Assembly (NCBI GenBank): GCA_022539475.1
Contig: VCMS01000169.1
Span: 116,636-180,635, forward strand
DNA: 64,000 nt
Direction: 5' to 3'
Source: Gracilaria domingensis
Lineage: Eukaryota; Rhodophyta; Florideophyceae; Gracilariales; Gracilariaceae
Shown: piece after piece, positions 19,582 through 31,859 of the stretch
Numbering within the stretch: position 1 is the first letter of the stretch
Layout of the letters: each line of letters starts with the position of its first letter
The notes under the pieces: model-generated
The model's input: only the letters and a program-made list of their open reading frames with translations
What the model was told of the DNA's origin: nothing
Databases searched by the model: none
Position numbers and translations under genes: made by a program

Positions 19582-19962
19582 CAGTGCCGCTGTGTCGTAA
19601 GGGCATTCGACGGACACACTTGTGGGAGAATCATTGATGGTATGACCAAGGAGTTTGGTTTGTTCCTAAGGAAGGACGTATCGAAGGGATGAAGAAGAAA
19701 GATGATCTAACGGACGCTGATTTATCGGAAAGAAGCAAACTATAGTCTAATGGTCGACGTGAACATGTCGCGAAGCTACACATATATTGGAAAATCGTAT
19801 TCGAACGATGATGCGCAGAAGCGTTAAACCGTAAACCGGTTATGAAGGAAGTGACACCGAAGTCGATTTTATTCTAAGGAGAAGTTGTACCGCTAGTTAT
19901 TACGGAGTGCGTTGGTCACAGAGCCTACCACAGCCCATCATGGAGGAAACCCACCGTTGGGA

Positions 19963-21660
19963 TCACTGCCATCCTCTCGAAGGACGGGCACCTCCAGGGT
20001 TGAACGATCCCGCTTGGAGAGGCTGATTCGTGAAAGCCTGCGTGCCCAATGCCAACAGTTGGCAGAGGTCGTACATATCCGGTGGAACCGGTACCATAAG
20101 CCCAAAGAGTTGGCTGCGAATCCCTATCACACGAGGGTCAATGTTCCCGTGCGAAGGGCCCACACCGCAACCAATAGGAGCAACTGGCGCAACCGCCCCT
20201 CCGACAACCGTAGCTCTTGCGGAAGTCGTCGACGGACCTCCCGTTTCAGGGTATTCTACAGTATCGTCCACCATTGGATCATCCTCCTCTGCTGCGGAGT
20301 AGTAGTTGTCGGAAAACATGAACCCAATAGGGTGATCGCTCGAAACCACTCGAAGAAGTCCGCGTAGGACGAGAGCGCGCTCCTGCGGGACAATACCTCC
20401 CTTCCAGGGATCGTAATACACCAACACTGCGGCACCAGGATGTCTTCGCCCTGGTGAACGGTCGTAGTGCGAACGAGTTTCTCTGGGGACGTTTTCCGCC
20501 GGAACGGTACTCCAATCAATGGAATCGATAAGATCGATGAGGCTGAAAACTTCGCTAACGTTGTCGTCCACACCGAGTCCGGTGTATAAGTCCAGTGATC
20601 TAATCACATTCCGTAACCTCGGAGGCAAATACCAAACACGTTTCTGGTCGTATGCTTCCCATAGCATAAACGAGTCAACGCGAGCGGCCCATTCGGCGAT
20701 GAAAGACATCCAATACTCTGAGTGCGTATTCGCAGCCATGCGTGACCCCACATACGAGATGCACTGAGGCAATTCCCGGAAACACTGTCGTAGCACCTCA
20801 TAGTGAGCCAACAACGATGGGAGTGGAGCAAATCCACCCGCTAGTGCGTCCGGACGCAAACGTTCAACTTCCATATTCTGGTGCGCGATCAGATATCCAA
20901 ACCGGGATCGCCATTGGCATTTGTTTCGCAGTCGGCCGAAGAAACTTCTCTCTCCCGAAGGGCGATGTAGGTAACGGAACTCCGTTCGCTCGATTGGCAT
21001 GTTGAACACGAGGAAATCTGCCGGCATTGTCTCCGGGAAGTTTTCGGCCGCCTGGAATTCCGCTAGATTCGCGCCATACTTGATCTCTTAGTAAGTTCGG
21101 AACCGAAAAAGGTCGAACCCGTACGAATCGGGAATCCTATCAGGGAACGAGGCTCGGTCCTTCTAAAAGTATGTCAATCGCGCCATAGCCGTCTGCGCTT
21201 CATCCAGCCTCTCGTATCCACGTCCACGCCGTTTTCGTGACAACATGTGAGGTGCAACCGCCACGCGGTGTCTCCAATCCCAGGAATCTACCATATCTCG
21301 GTGTAGGCCGCCAGGCAACAAACCGTTCTCGATGTGTGAATCCATCAACGCACCATTGCGAACAGCTGTCGGGTGAAACCAGGGCGCTTTGAAATAGGCC
21401 CAGCTTCCTCCGGTAGTCGGATCTTGGACGAGGAGCGATTCAGGCACTATCCAGCCCGCTGGAGTTGCCAACAAGGGTACCGCTTGCGCGGAATTCCACG
21501 CCGCAACGTCGATCGGGTTGGGTGCAGTCGTATGATGTTGACTCTGAGGCAGAGGAGCGGAGGCGAAACCGCCGAGGTACCCTGTAGTAGGAGTTGCGGC
21601 ACCCGAAGCGTACGGAGCCCCGGCTTGGGAATGCTGCTCGTCGCCCTGGTGTAGGTTCAT
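19963..21660 (-). pseudogene. Unidentified leftward gene with two in-frame stops
   Basis: Two open pieces, 21163-21660 (MNLHQGDEQHSQAG start) and 19963-21027, lie in the same frame. They are joined by a readable stretch broken only by TAG (complement 21163-21165) and TAA (complement 21088-21090); both would be Gln codons with a single C-to-T change. The joined protein would be about 565 residues. The N-terminal part is Ala/Gly/Pro/Thr-rich, the middle has W-rich segments (WMSFIAEWAARVDSFMLWE), and the end is Gly/Pro-rich. No family recognised. Its setting between retroelements suggests a gag-like or element-encoded protein, but this is only context. Confidence 0.5.
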
Positions 21661-24039
21661 CGAATCGTCGATCGTCGCAGAAACTTCAATAACTAGAGCG
21701 TCTGAGTGCAGAGAAGTAGAGTGCGCTGGTGAGCGTGTCTCGTTGTGACGAGGAACCGAAATGCCGGAGATGTCTATGGTGGACAGTACCTTATATACGT
21801 GCTCGCTGCCGAGTTTCCGCTTGCAAACCGGATGTTCCCTGCGCTAAGGAGGGGGATATGTAGAGCAGAACGTGCTCGCTCGATGCACGGGGATGGTTTT
21901 CATAAATCCCTGGTAGGAATGATTCCGGGTACTCGGCAGATATGAGTATAGGCCCACGGAGGGGATGCCCATCGGCAGTATGAGGTATGGCACCCTGAAA
22001 GGTCGCCTATGACGTGGCGTGGATGAGTACTGGTCGCGTGCACGCGTGTGTAGGAATGGGTGTGTACACACATTTTTTGGGATTATTGTCGGATATTTTA
22101 CTAACCGCTGCCGCGGGTTGTCACGTGCATCACGTGTATGGACCTGTTTAGGTGTGCATTAGAATATTTAATTTAGTTTAACTAATTTATCGGTTACGAT
22201 ATAAGAGGTGACCTCCCGGTCACCCCCTCCTTTAGTAAAGGGTAACTGAGTTCGGCTCTGAACAAAGTTCGCCTGCGCGAAGTGCACGACTTTCTCGGGA
22301 GGGTCACCGCCTACGGTACGAACTAGCTTCATCCCTCGGGATCTTTCAGGCACTACTGACCTACACAGCTGTTGCCCTCGGGCTTATTTCCGTCTTCGGA
22401 CTATTGTTTTACTTGTCTTTACTGTGGAGCTATCGGATGCATCTTGTCGCTTATAATGAGATGGTACCGATGGCCAGTGACGTGGCTGGGTTATGAAAAT
22501 TCCCTTTAATTTTGGGCAAGTTTTGGGGGGTTTTAACGGAGCCCTGATAGGCGAATTCTCTGTAGGAAGTGTATAGTTAGTGAAATAGTTGCCCACGTGT
22601 GGAGCTTGGCCTGCAGATAGTTGTGCCACGCCGACTGGGGGGTACCCCACTCCCTAGCAAAACCCATTTTCATTGAAGCATTATGCGGCGGTAAATGAAA
22701 TTGATGCCTTTCAATAAAGTGTAAGGGCTCTTTCGAGGAATTTAATTTTTTCAAAAAATCGCAGTCATGGAAATGTCAGTGAAACAAAAACTTACTTACT
22801 TCTCAATGACGTTGGTCATATTACCTTACTACACCAGTCATCTTGTCTGCAGGTCTACTGAAAACCCTTTTAGTCTTTCCTTAACGAGTTTTGCCTGGGA
22901 CTCCCTGACAGTGGGTTGTCCACATGTAGAACCCCCGGGAGGTGTGCGCCGTAGATACAATAGTATTAATATATATATACTCGGGTGATTTCACCCTGGA
23001 GCCTCCAAGTAAATGGACAACTGAGTCGACATTCAAGTCGAATCCTGTTTAGGATCGGGCTATAGTAGCCTGTTGCCTACGTAGGTCTACGAGTCCATCA
23101 GGAGAGTGACCACGAGTGGTATCGGCACTACTTCCCCTCCGGATCACCTAGGAAGCACCTATCTTGCCATCTTTGGATATTTGATTGTTTTTACTGCGGT
23201 GTCGGTCGTCTCTTGTTGTTTCTTGTTGTTTCTTCTTTTCCTCTTGCTGTTGATTCTTGTTGTTGTCACTCCGTTGAGTCTCGTTGTTTACACTTGTTCA
23301 CCTGGTTCAGATTTCACTTCCGCCCTAGTACTGGGTTTACTTTTGGCGCCTGTGAGTGCGTCGCTCTGCTGTCGGACCTGTCCCTGCCGGTTGGCACGTT
23401 CCGTAGCTCCGCTTCGGAGGGTTTTACCGTCAGCTTTCCCCCGTTTGCACGATCCCCTTTTTCTCCCTCTGTTCAGGTTCGAATCACACTCCATCTCTGG
23501 ATTTACACCGTTGTTTGCATTCCACCTCTGTAGGTATAGCCAGTCACCGTCTCCGGTCTTACACCGGGTTTGTCTCTCGACTCGAGTACGGAAAGAGGGT
23601 TCTATCTCTGAGTCTGCCCTGCACAGGGAGTAGGACTCGGAAACCCTAGTGGAGATTCCCCACAGCGTTCATCGCTCGGTTTTGCTCTACATTTACCAGC
23701 AGAGTACTGCTTACTTGTGTCAAGTAGTTTTTCCGTCTCTATATATAGTTGTTGCCGTGTGGGCTTAATACGCAACCCCCGTCTCCCGTCGCCGGGTCTG
23801 TTGCCGCTTGTCGCACGGCCCGCCGAGGGTTCCTCCTTGGTCTTCACTTCTGTTTCCCCTTTCACATAGGGCTTTCATCGCTCTACGGTACCCTTCCTCC
23901 CAACCCCTCCGTCACTTTTCGCCGGACTCCTGGATCAGGCCCGTTCACTCCTCAACCTCCGTAGGTATATTCAGTACCACGGGCGGTCTTACACCAGCGT
24001 TATCCGTGTTTGGAGGGCTCACCACTGAGTTCATTTCAT
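21661..24039. other. LTR-like, non-coding retroelement debris
   Basis: No credible gene. The stretch is T-rich on the plus strand around 23200-23530 and contains a direct repeat pair with GTAGGTATA and CGGTCTTACACC at about 23522-23571 and 23951-24000. Pieces around 22090-22160 (CACGTG, GGTGTGCAT, AATTTAGTT) resemble parts of the solo LTR at 25482-26053. It probably contains decayed LTRs whose limits I cannot fix. Confidence 0.4.
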
Positions 24040-24063
24040 CAAGAAGACAAGGACTAGAACGCC

Positions 24064-24584
24064 TTGAGAGACAATCCCATCGCTGTGGTTTTGATCTACA
24101 ACTATGTATCCTTCAAGGATGACTTTTCGGGTTTCACTGTTATCAAACCCATTGCGAAGAAAAGTGACGTGGCTGACAGTTTCAGACAGTACGAGGCATC
24201 GGCAGAATGGAAAACGAACCAACGAGTCATGCAACTGCGGAGTGATCAAGGAGGAGAGAACCTTGCGCTGAAATTCTACTTGAAAACGAAGGGAATGGAT
24301 GGAAGCCTTCGTCTTTGTACTCTACGAATGAGAATAGCGATGTCAAACGAATAAATCGGACAATTGTTGAATACGCCCGTTCCATGCTGCTGCATGCTGG
24401 CCTGCCGAAATCATTTTGGGCTGAAGCTGTTGCTTACGCTGCCAAGATGCGGAATAGGTTTCTGTGTCCCAGGAATACAGTAACGATGTGTTACGAACTC
24501 TTCGTTGGTACGAAGCCTCGCATCGACCACCAACGTGGCTTTGGCTCACATGCTTGGGTTCATGTGCTGAAGCAGAAACGCTAG
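24064..24584 (+). pseudogene. Copia integrase fragments
   Basis: YVSFKDDFSGFTVIKPI holds the first catalytic Asp, and MQLRSDQGGENLALKFYL the second. After a frameshift near 24320, RINRTIVEYARSMLLHAGLP and FWAEAVAYAAKMRNR follow, the standard copia integrase continuation with the catalytic Glu just upstream. Confidence 0.85.
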
Positions 24585-24782
24585 AAGCTTAACACGAAGT
24601 GTACAGTACGTATTGTCATCGGGTGTCTGGAGAATAGTCAGTACAAGGTATGGCGGAAAGATTCTGGCTCTGTTGTATTTTCTCGAGATGTATGGATCGA
24701 TGAAGATTCTTTCTTTGGTAGGGAATGGTTTGCTGAAGATGAAGCCGTTGGAGATCTGACTAGGCTCCGAGAATATAATGCA

Positions 24783-26661
24783 ATGGATGCAGTTGAGGAG
24801 AGGAAGAGTAATGGACCGCATAAAGATCAGATGAAGCAGCAGGTAGACTTCGATCAGGAGGGAGAAAGTGTTTCATTTGCAGATCATGAACATTCTGGTG
24901 AACACCTTACCATTAGAAAGGATGCAGATGGGCAGGAATGGCTGACACACATTCCTGATCAGCCATCCATTTCTGGAATTGATGGCGAGGGGTACGCTTC
25001 TTTCGATGAGAATGATAAAAAACCACAAGAATCAAATTTTAATCTACATCTCTCACGCGACAGAATTGCATCTAAACGTTTTGAGCCTGGGAAAGCTCTA
25101 GCAGGTGCTGGAATTCAGTTAGATACCCCGAATTCTGTGCAAGAAGCTCTGTCCATGGCTGTTGCAGAGGAATGGAAGAGGGCGATCGATGATGAACTTT
25201 CTTCACTTCTGGCTGACGAGACATGGACGACAGTTCCCAGAGATGAGGATCAAAACCCCATTGGAACTAGAATGTCATTTGTCAGAGAGACCGATCGAAA
25301 TGGCTACACAATTCGTCACAAGGCCAGTATGGTGGTAAAGGGATTCATGCAAGGCTTTGTGGAGCATACTTACGCTCCAGTAGTTGACTTCAACAAAGTC
25401 AGATTGTTGTTGAGTCTAGCCGTTCATAGGGTGCTAGAGTTCCACCAGATGGACATCAAGACCACGTTCCTGCATGGGGAGTGTCGTATAGTACGCCCGA
25501 TCACCCGGGGCTCTACCTGACCCAATGGTGATGTCACGGGTCTCTGAGCACGTTTGTGTACTGTACCACGTGGGACGTGCCGGTGTGCATAAGGCAAGGA
25601 CTAATTACTTTATTTCTGTTAATTTAGAATTAACATTTACTAGGTAGGGTAGATATGTGGCCGGGGTGGTACACTACAAATGCACCTCCCGGTGGCTCAC
25701 GTGGCACTAGGCCCGTGAGGGCCAGAGGGGCGCTCGCGGGTACTAGACCCCCGAGGCGCCAACCTCCCACATCAGAGGGCAACGTCAAGCACCAACTGGA
25801 CTAATTCGACACCAGTTCGGTTCTACAGTCACCAATTGGTAAGTATAGTCGTCCTCTGTTAGTTTTGCTGACCTCACGGGATATACGTGCCAGCAGCACA
25901 CCAATGCAGGCGTATTTATTACTTGGTCACCGTGCACTATAGGCAACGGTGGGTGCTGCCGACCTATTAGGTGTCACGGGTTTCAACCCTCCGCCCCGGT
26001 CGAGCCCACACAGGGCTCCCCACTCACAGTTCGCATCGATCGGTTGTACCACAGGGAGATTGATGAAGACATCTAAATTTCTGCACCTGATGAACTGCAA
26101 GTCTGTGAGAAGAATCAGCTTTTAGAACTGAACAAAAGCCTGGATGAACTCAAACGAGCCCCACGTCAATGGTACAAGAAGTGGAGCGACGTCATGAAAG
26201 AATTGCAGTATGAATCATGTCTGGCAGATGAATGTTTCTACATCAGAGGCAAAACTTGGGTAATTATCTACGTCGACAACATTATTATAATCTCTCGAAA
26301 TGTGGCAGACGTGCAGAGGGTCAAGGATGATATTTCTAAGTACTTGGACTCTAAGGATATGGGAGAGCTTTCGAAGTTTCTTGGAATTACCTTCACTCGT
26401 TTCGATGGTTATGCATTAATGCACCAGAAAGAATACGTTTCTAAGGTACTGAGGAGATTTGAGATGGAGCAATGTCGACCTCTTGCTACTCCCGTCGTGC
26501 ATGAATGCACTCACTGTGACCACGTCGCCGTCGACCAGAAGAAGTTTCAAGAACTTGATGGATGTCTGCTCTCCATTGCAACGCAAACAAGGCCAGATAC
26601 TAATTTGACCGTGAACCTACCTGTCGAAGATCATCAAATCCCCTGCCCTGTGATTGGATAG
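24783..26661 (+). pseudogene. Copia reverse transcriptase, split by a solo LTR
   Basis: The upstream part (to 25481) has EALSMAVAEEWKRAIDDELS, TWTTVPRDEDQNPIG and FHQMDIKTTFLHGE, the classical start of copia RT. The downstream part (from 26059) resumes with the matching IDED, LDELKRAPRQWYKKW and YVDNIIIIS at 26269-26295. The catalytic YVDD is YVDN here, so the second Asp is lost. A dead enzyme. Confidence 0.85.
25482..26053. mobile_element. Solo LTR inside the copia RT
   Basis: 572 bases beginning TGTCGTATAG and ending TTGTACCACA (TG...CA ends with TGT/ACA inverted). They are flanked by the 5-base direct repeat GGGAG (25477-25481 and 26054-26058). Removing it rejoins the copia RT between HGE and IDED. 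It represents LTR-LTR recombination of a different LTR element after insertion. Confidence 0.9.
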
Positions 26662-26672
26662 CTGCGTAGCGA

Positions 26673-27134
26673 GTGCTGAGATACCTTAGAGAAACTGCTG
26701 AGTTTAGGTTAAAGCTGAGTGTTAATACTGGAACTGTACAGGCTTTTGCAGACGCTAAGTGGGCGGGAGACCTTGCAACTCGCAAATCTACTTCAGGTGT
26801 TCTCATCAAGTTGGGACAGAGAACGGTTGCTTGGAAGTCTTTGAGGCAATCCGTGACGGCTCTTTCAAACTCTGAGACTGAATTTGTTGCAGCGAGTGAC
26901 GCTTGCAAAATCGTGTTCTGTATGAGAAAAGGTCTCTTGTTTCTTCGTTATGGTGAACCATATTCTACGAAAATCTGACAGGACAATCATGGCGCAATCA
27001 ACTGGGAAACGTTAGGCATCTTGAACGCAAAGCACGTAGCCGTGAGGAGAAATTACGTGAAGGATTTTGTTGAACAAAACATTGTTCAAATCAAGTATCT
27101 ACCGAAAACGAAAATGACGGTCGACATATTCTAA
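26673..27134 (+). pseudogene. Copia RNase H
   Basis: RYLRETAEFRLKLS, then FADAKWAGDLATRKSTSG and VAWKSLRQSVTALSNSETEF, the hallmark copia RNase H sequence with its Asp, Glu and Asp region. The frame breaks at 26976 and then continues to TAA at 27132-27134 (CVRRNYVKDF-like end). Confidence 0.8.
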
Positions 27135-28926
27135 TAAAATTATGTAAAAATATGTGCCATGTCACACGGCTCATTTAATGTCTTTCTTGGAACATTGCTG
27201 TGATTGGATCACGGCTATGTCAACAAAGGAGCGCCTGAGGGAAAACATTTCCTTCTATGCACACATTTGGGAAATGTATCTTCGGTGATGTCCAGAAAGA
27301 AAGGTTCTGTACAAGGGAAATGTAGATGCTTCTTTATTGCATATAAATATCTAGGTATCATTACATATAGTGTAAAAACAGCTGCAACAAAAAAATTATT
27401 CCGTTTTGTATTGTTTTTGTTTAATACTTTTCTCCAGCTCTATGTGATACAGTACAAGATTTAAATTCAAACTTGTGTAAACGTTTTGTTTTGTAATTAT
27501 TCATGTTGAATACGTGAACTTCTGTTTTTTATTTTCAAGTTACAAATATCTAATTCAAACGTTAAAGATCACGTTTTTGATTTTTGATCAGATCAACCGC
27601 TTCGTTTTGAGTACAACTCACAAGCACTCTGTCTATGCTTCAATTATTCTTACCTGTCATTGCAAGAGTATCAGGTCTGTCAGAGTTCCGAAATAGCTCC
27701 TATAGTCAACTGAGTCCGTTCCAGGGTACGAACAATATCAGATTTATGCAAAGCAAGCAAGCTATGCATAAGAATTCGCAAAGCGCCTTTATGATATTCT
27801 TTGGCATATTTCTAGCTATACTTCTAATATATTTTATGTGCCACAGAACTAGAATTTTGCTTATCAATGGGATTTCCGAACCAGGAAGCTGATTTATTCG
27901 AAATTCGGGGCTGTGACTTGGATCTTTGCTGCTGTAACGTCTTGCCGCCAAAACCCATGCATTGATCAATGGAGGGACACTCACCTTGGCGGCAAGCAGT
28001 CAGTCGACGATCAGCGATCTTCCATCGCAGCAATGAACATCTTCTTGCGAAAGCTTTTAGTTTTCTTTTCACCACCCACCCTCTCCATGGGACAGTTTGC
28101 ATCTCCTAGATGCGGCTGGAGTTTGACTACGATATTTTCAAGCTTGTGCCTTTGTGTTTACTGCGGCACACCACTACTAAAACTCATTAAAGATCGATCA
28201 TCGAGCTGCACCGAAATGACTCAATAAAAGGTTTATATCAAGAAAGTGTTGTTTATAATGATAGAAAAGTCACAGAAAAGATTTTTTTAAACTTTGGTTT
28301 ACAAAATCTTTACGTGTTGCAAAAATGGATTTATAAAGTTGTACTTCGTTCATAAATGCTTTCAAGCAGCTCTTGATTTTTACGACTTAATGGCTAGACT
28401 GTACTATCTTTCCATTCAAAGAAAGGCAACAACTCTCCTAGCAATACTCTGTTATGATGTTCTCTAGGTTGTTTCGAAGGTAAGAACGTATGCCTCGCAG
28501 AAGAACCTAGCAGCAAGAGATTAGATATGCTTTTCAATCCCAAAAGTTTTCAAGTACCTTAATTCGAAAAGGAAAAGATTGGACAGTTAAAATAAATTTT
28601 TGGACTAGGGTGAGAGAGGAATTGAAGGGATTATCTTGCTCTGTGGGGGCGCATGACATCTATGTGGGTATCTTTACTGCGAGAATTGCCTTTGTAATTT
28701 GTGCATTGTATGTTTTTGACGTACACATTGATAGAACTAAAGAGACCCTCCGATTTCCACACATATGCGTGACCTAAGTGTGGAAGCATATACAAATTCT
28801 GGGAACTTGTCTTAAACGTTTGATCAATAACAAATCACTCTAAGGAATTTGGCCTGCAAGTAACTTACAAGTTCGTTAATGCGTTGTAGATCTAAACAAT
28901 GAACTTGTTTCGTTTCCTGTACTTTG
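27135..28926. other. AT-rich intergenic stretch without a gene
   Basis: Only short, unconvincing frames are present. A stem of 11 base pairs, CTTGCCGCCAA at 27941-27951 with TTGGCGGCAAG at 27986-27996, is the one clear structure. Confidence 0.5.
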
Positions 28927-28932
28927 ATGCAA

Positions 28933-28938
28933 TATAAG
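28933..28938 (+). promoter_or_regulatory. TATA-like box before the unknown gene
   Basis: TATAAG, 78 bases before the ATG at 29011, compatible with that ATG rather than the earlier one at 28927 being the start. Confidence 0.35.
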
Positions 28939-29010
28939 ATGCTCTGCTTTGCATTCGCTTCGAAAACTTCTTCTTGCATCAGGCGCACTTTCAGCTCCAT
29001 CTATACTAGA

Positions 29011-30015
29011 ATGGCAGATCACACAAATCCCAAGAATTTTCGTAAAGAGGATAAAGAAATTTATCCAACATTATCTTGCGCTGTGAAAGCTAGGATGCCT
29101 GAATATGGTGAAATCATTTCGACAAATGAACCGCCTCCCAAGAAGACGAAGATATCTACAAATGTGTTACGAAATATCAGCAAAGATGTGAAAGGTAGCC
29201 ATACCGTTGGAAGGATTGTTAATCTTCCAAAATGTTCAAGTAATATTGTTCAGGATGGTCATATTCAGGTGAAAGAACTTTTTTGTACTGCAGTTGAAAA
29301 TAGAGTTGGAAGAGTCAACTGTGATGAACAAAAGAAGAAAGGAATTCGTTTCGTGTATATTGCGGATTTTACATCTTTCATGAGCATTGGTATGCCCGGA
29401 AAAGATTCTGGAGCTTACGAGTTTGATCTATCTGAGGATGAGTGTAAGAAAGGTGGTTATTGTGTTTTCACCCTGTCTTTATCAGGGAAAATAGCATGGC
29501 GTCCGTCTTCGTATGCGTCAAGTACCCCAACGTTCTTCCTCAATAATGGGGTTGTAAAGAAGATTGATATATCTTGCTGGGATGTAAATATCGCAAGAGG
29601 CTTGCCAACTTCTGATGTATTGCGACGACTTTCATTTTCAAGATTTTCATCTAGCTCATCCTATGGCACCACTGGTATATGCAGAAAGATTGATAATGCA
29701 GTTGAAAAAGAGAATAAGCTCGTTTTATCTGTAGAGGATCCTGTGAGATTTACCGCAATGAGCCTTGCATTTGAAGAAAATGAAGGTTTGGAACTCTCGA
29801 AGACTCGAACGTTGTGCGAAGTAGGATCGTACATATTCATCTTCGGTATATTCGAAGTACAATCTTTGCCGAGTACTGAAAACGCAGTACTTTTCGGGCG
29901 TTCTTCTAAGGTTACTGTGAAATCAGTTGAAAAAGAGCAGTACACTAGTTACGTTGAAATGATGATGAATACTCCGGGAAACCTTTTTGTTGGGGTGCGT
30001 CCTGAGAAGATGTGA
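29011..30015 (+). CDS. Hypothetical protein, intact, next to the Helitron
   Basis: 334 residues from ATG 29011 (MADHTNPKNFRKEDKEI); an in-frame ATG at 28927 would add 28 residues. The start is charged, with a nuclear-signal-like patch PPKKTKI, followed by alternating short hydrophobic strands (KKGIRFVYIADFTSFMSIG, GSYIFIFGIFEVQSL) that suggest a beta-rich fold. A Ser-rich loop (SRFSSSSSYGTT) lies in the middle. No family recognised; an OB-like fold is only an impression. It is unbroken between badly decayed elements, which argues that it is maintained, either as a host gene or as cargo of the adjacent leftward Helitron. Confidence 0.55.
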   Translation: MADHTNPKNFRKEDKEIYPTLSCAVKARMPEYGEIISTNEPPPKKTKISTNVLRNISKDVKGSHTVGRIVNLPKCSSNIVQDGHIQVKELFCTAVENRVGRVNCDEQKKKGIRFVYIADFTSFMSIGMPGKDSGAYEFDLSEDECKKGGYCVFTLSLSGKIAWRPSSYASSTPTFFLNNGVVKKIDISCWDVNIARGLPTSDVLRRLSFSRFSSSSSYGTTGICRKIDNAVEKENKLVLSVEDPVRFTAMSLAFEENEGLELSKTRTLCEVGSYIFIFGIFEVQSLPSTENAVLFGRSSKVTVKSVEKEQYTSYVEMMMNTPGNLFVGVRPEKM

Positions 30016-30329
30016 GAATCAGCCCTTCCAAAGGGGAATGTGAACGTATGAGATTTGAGAACCTAGCCTTAGTTCATTGTTGGTGCATCATACATGGATT
30101 TGTCTATCTAGAATATCTGTACCAATTAAGATGAGATTGCTTTGAACTTCTTTTCAAGATTTGTTTTTTCTTCTGACACTCTTTATTCTCATACTATTGA
30201 TTTGGAAATGTGTCTGCATCCCACTTTTCGATAAAGTATTGAATTGTTTGGAGGGACTCGGACTGGCCGTCAATTGCAGCAATGCGATCTATGACGGTTT
30301 TTGTTTGAGACGAGAATTTGTTCAGAATT

Positions 30330-31829
30330 TTCGCAGTTACTGCTGAAGTTAACGTAATTCGTTCCAATGAGGGCGATCAAGAGAATGCCACATATAATGC
30401 CCTCATGCAGAAAGTGTCCCGTGGATCAATTACTGTATATGGAAGTGTAAGAGATTGACTCTTGTGCATAGTCAAGGCATGAGCAGGCACAATAGGGAGC
30501 CCTCTAACACGACCTATAACTTGTGGCTCAATGAGAATAGTTGCTTTTGCTTCATCTGATGTCATAGTTGGGTCTGAACTAGAAATTGCTCCAATTTTCC
30601 CTCGGTAGCTATCAGAGAATCTCACTAGCAAGGATGGAACTGAATAGTCTCCATTCAGACATCTTTCAGTTACTTCATCTTCTTTCTCATGTTTCTTCAT
30701 TCCAGGAAACGATAGAACTGAGCAAACTCTGCCAATGCTTCCATTGGAAAGACCAAGTGAGGGACATATATTTGCTCCGAGCATAACAGGCATGGCTGGA
30801 TAAATTATCTGTAACGGTGGAGGTTCAAATCTTTCATTTTGAGACCCAACCCTGGAAGATAATCTGTTCTTAAAAAAGTCCTCTGCAATCTTTCTTCGTG
30901 AAGCAATGCTTTCTGCTTTCGTTAATAACGGAAGATTTTGAATGTGAAAAGTTCCATATTGTGTACCATGTTTCGATATTGCTCTGTTATTCAGAGCTTT
31001 AACTGTGTGATTACGAGCTTTCAGAATTGGAGCCTCACTCCAATACGGATATTTCATGCACTGGTCTTCAAAACTGCTTACATATCGAGAATTTAGAGCT
31101 GCAGCGTCCATATCCGTGCACTGTGTGGTTCGCAATCTTTGGAGCATATTCGCATATTCTACATCTTTTCCTTGTCTGACTGATTCGGATAATTGTAAGA
31201 AAAAAACCTTTTCAGTTAAATGTTGATGAAGATCTCTTAGCTCTAGAGGAATTTTTTCTGTGATTCTCAAGAGCCCATGCGAATTGATAACTGGTATTTG
31301 TAAACCGTCTCCTGTTAAAAGAACTACAATACCGCAAAAAATTTTGGGCATATGCTGGACGGACTCTTCGAGAGACAAGATCCAAGTATGCAAGTAATGT
31401 TAATGATACCATTGAGTACTCTCCAATAACAATTACCGATACCCCAGAAAAGTCATGAGATAAAGTTAATATTGCTTCTTCTGAAGGACCGGAATGCAAA
31501 AACTTAAGAGTGATTATTGAAGATCGAAGGCCGTTGTGAAAGGTAAACCCAATTGAATTTCCAGCTGGTACTCCAGATGGAGCGAACACTGCCACTCCAT
31601 CGAGCCTCCCAGGGTGTTTGCTCTGGTCAGATTCAGAATTCACAGTCGCGAAAATATCAGAATCTGCACATGCAACCGATTTGTCAAGAGCAGGAACCCA
31701 AATTGGTTGCGATCCGTATGGAATGCACTTTTTAACAAATCTGTCAACCTGTTTTAACAACCATGATTTCCCACAACCACCTGGAGCATTCCTGAATATT
31801 GGATGATTTTCTTTGCAAAGCAATTGCAA
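30330..31829 (-). pseudogene. Helitron Pif1-like helicase
   Basis: Walker A is seen in NAPGGCGKSWLLKQVDRF (about 31740-31790). Further blocks are FTFHNGLRSSI, SVIVIGEYSMVSLTLLAYLD (Walker B region, altered), VVLLTGDGLQIPVIN and the C-terminal RVRGLPIVPAHALTMHKSQS and ALYVAFS. The frame shifts near 31390. A TGA at complement 30377-30379 replaces the Arg expected after ALYVAFS, and SPSLERI follows in frame. Confidence 0.85.
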
Positions 31830-31859
31830 CGATTCTGGAATAGATGATGGTGTCTCGCA

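Larger units (their letters stand above)
24040..27134 (+). mobile_element. Ty1/copia retrotransposon remnant
   Basis: Order integrase (24064-24584), reverse transcriptase (24783-25481 and 26054-26661), RNase H (26673-27134), which is the copia order. Gag, protease and both LTRs are missing or unrecognisable, and several stops and shifts occur. A solo LTR splits the RT. Confidence 0.85.

Noticed and set aside
22070-22370. Possible complete LTR ending in CTACACA
   Set aside because: TG...CA ends can be proposed, but no target duplication or partner LTR was found.
23106-23633. 175-codon hydrophobic rightward frame
   Set aside because: T-rich, no motif, no good start context, inside retroelement debris.
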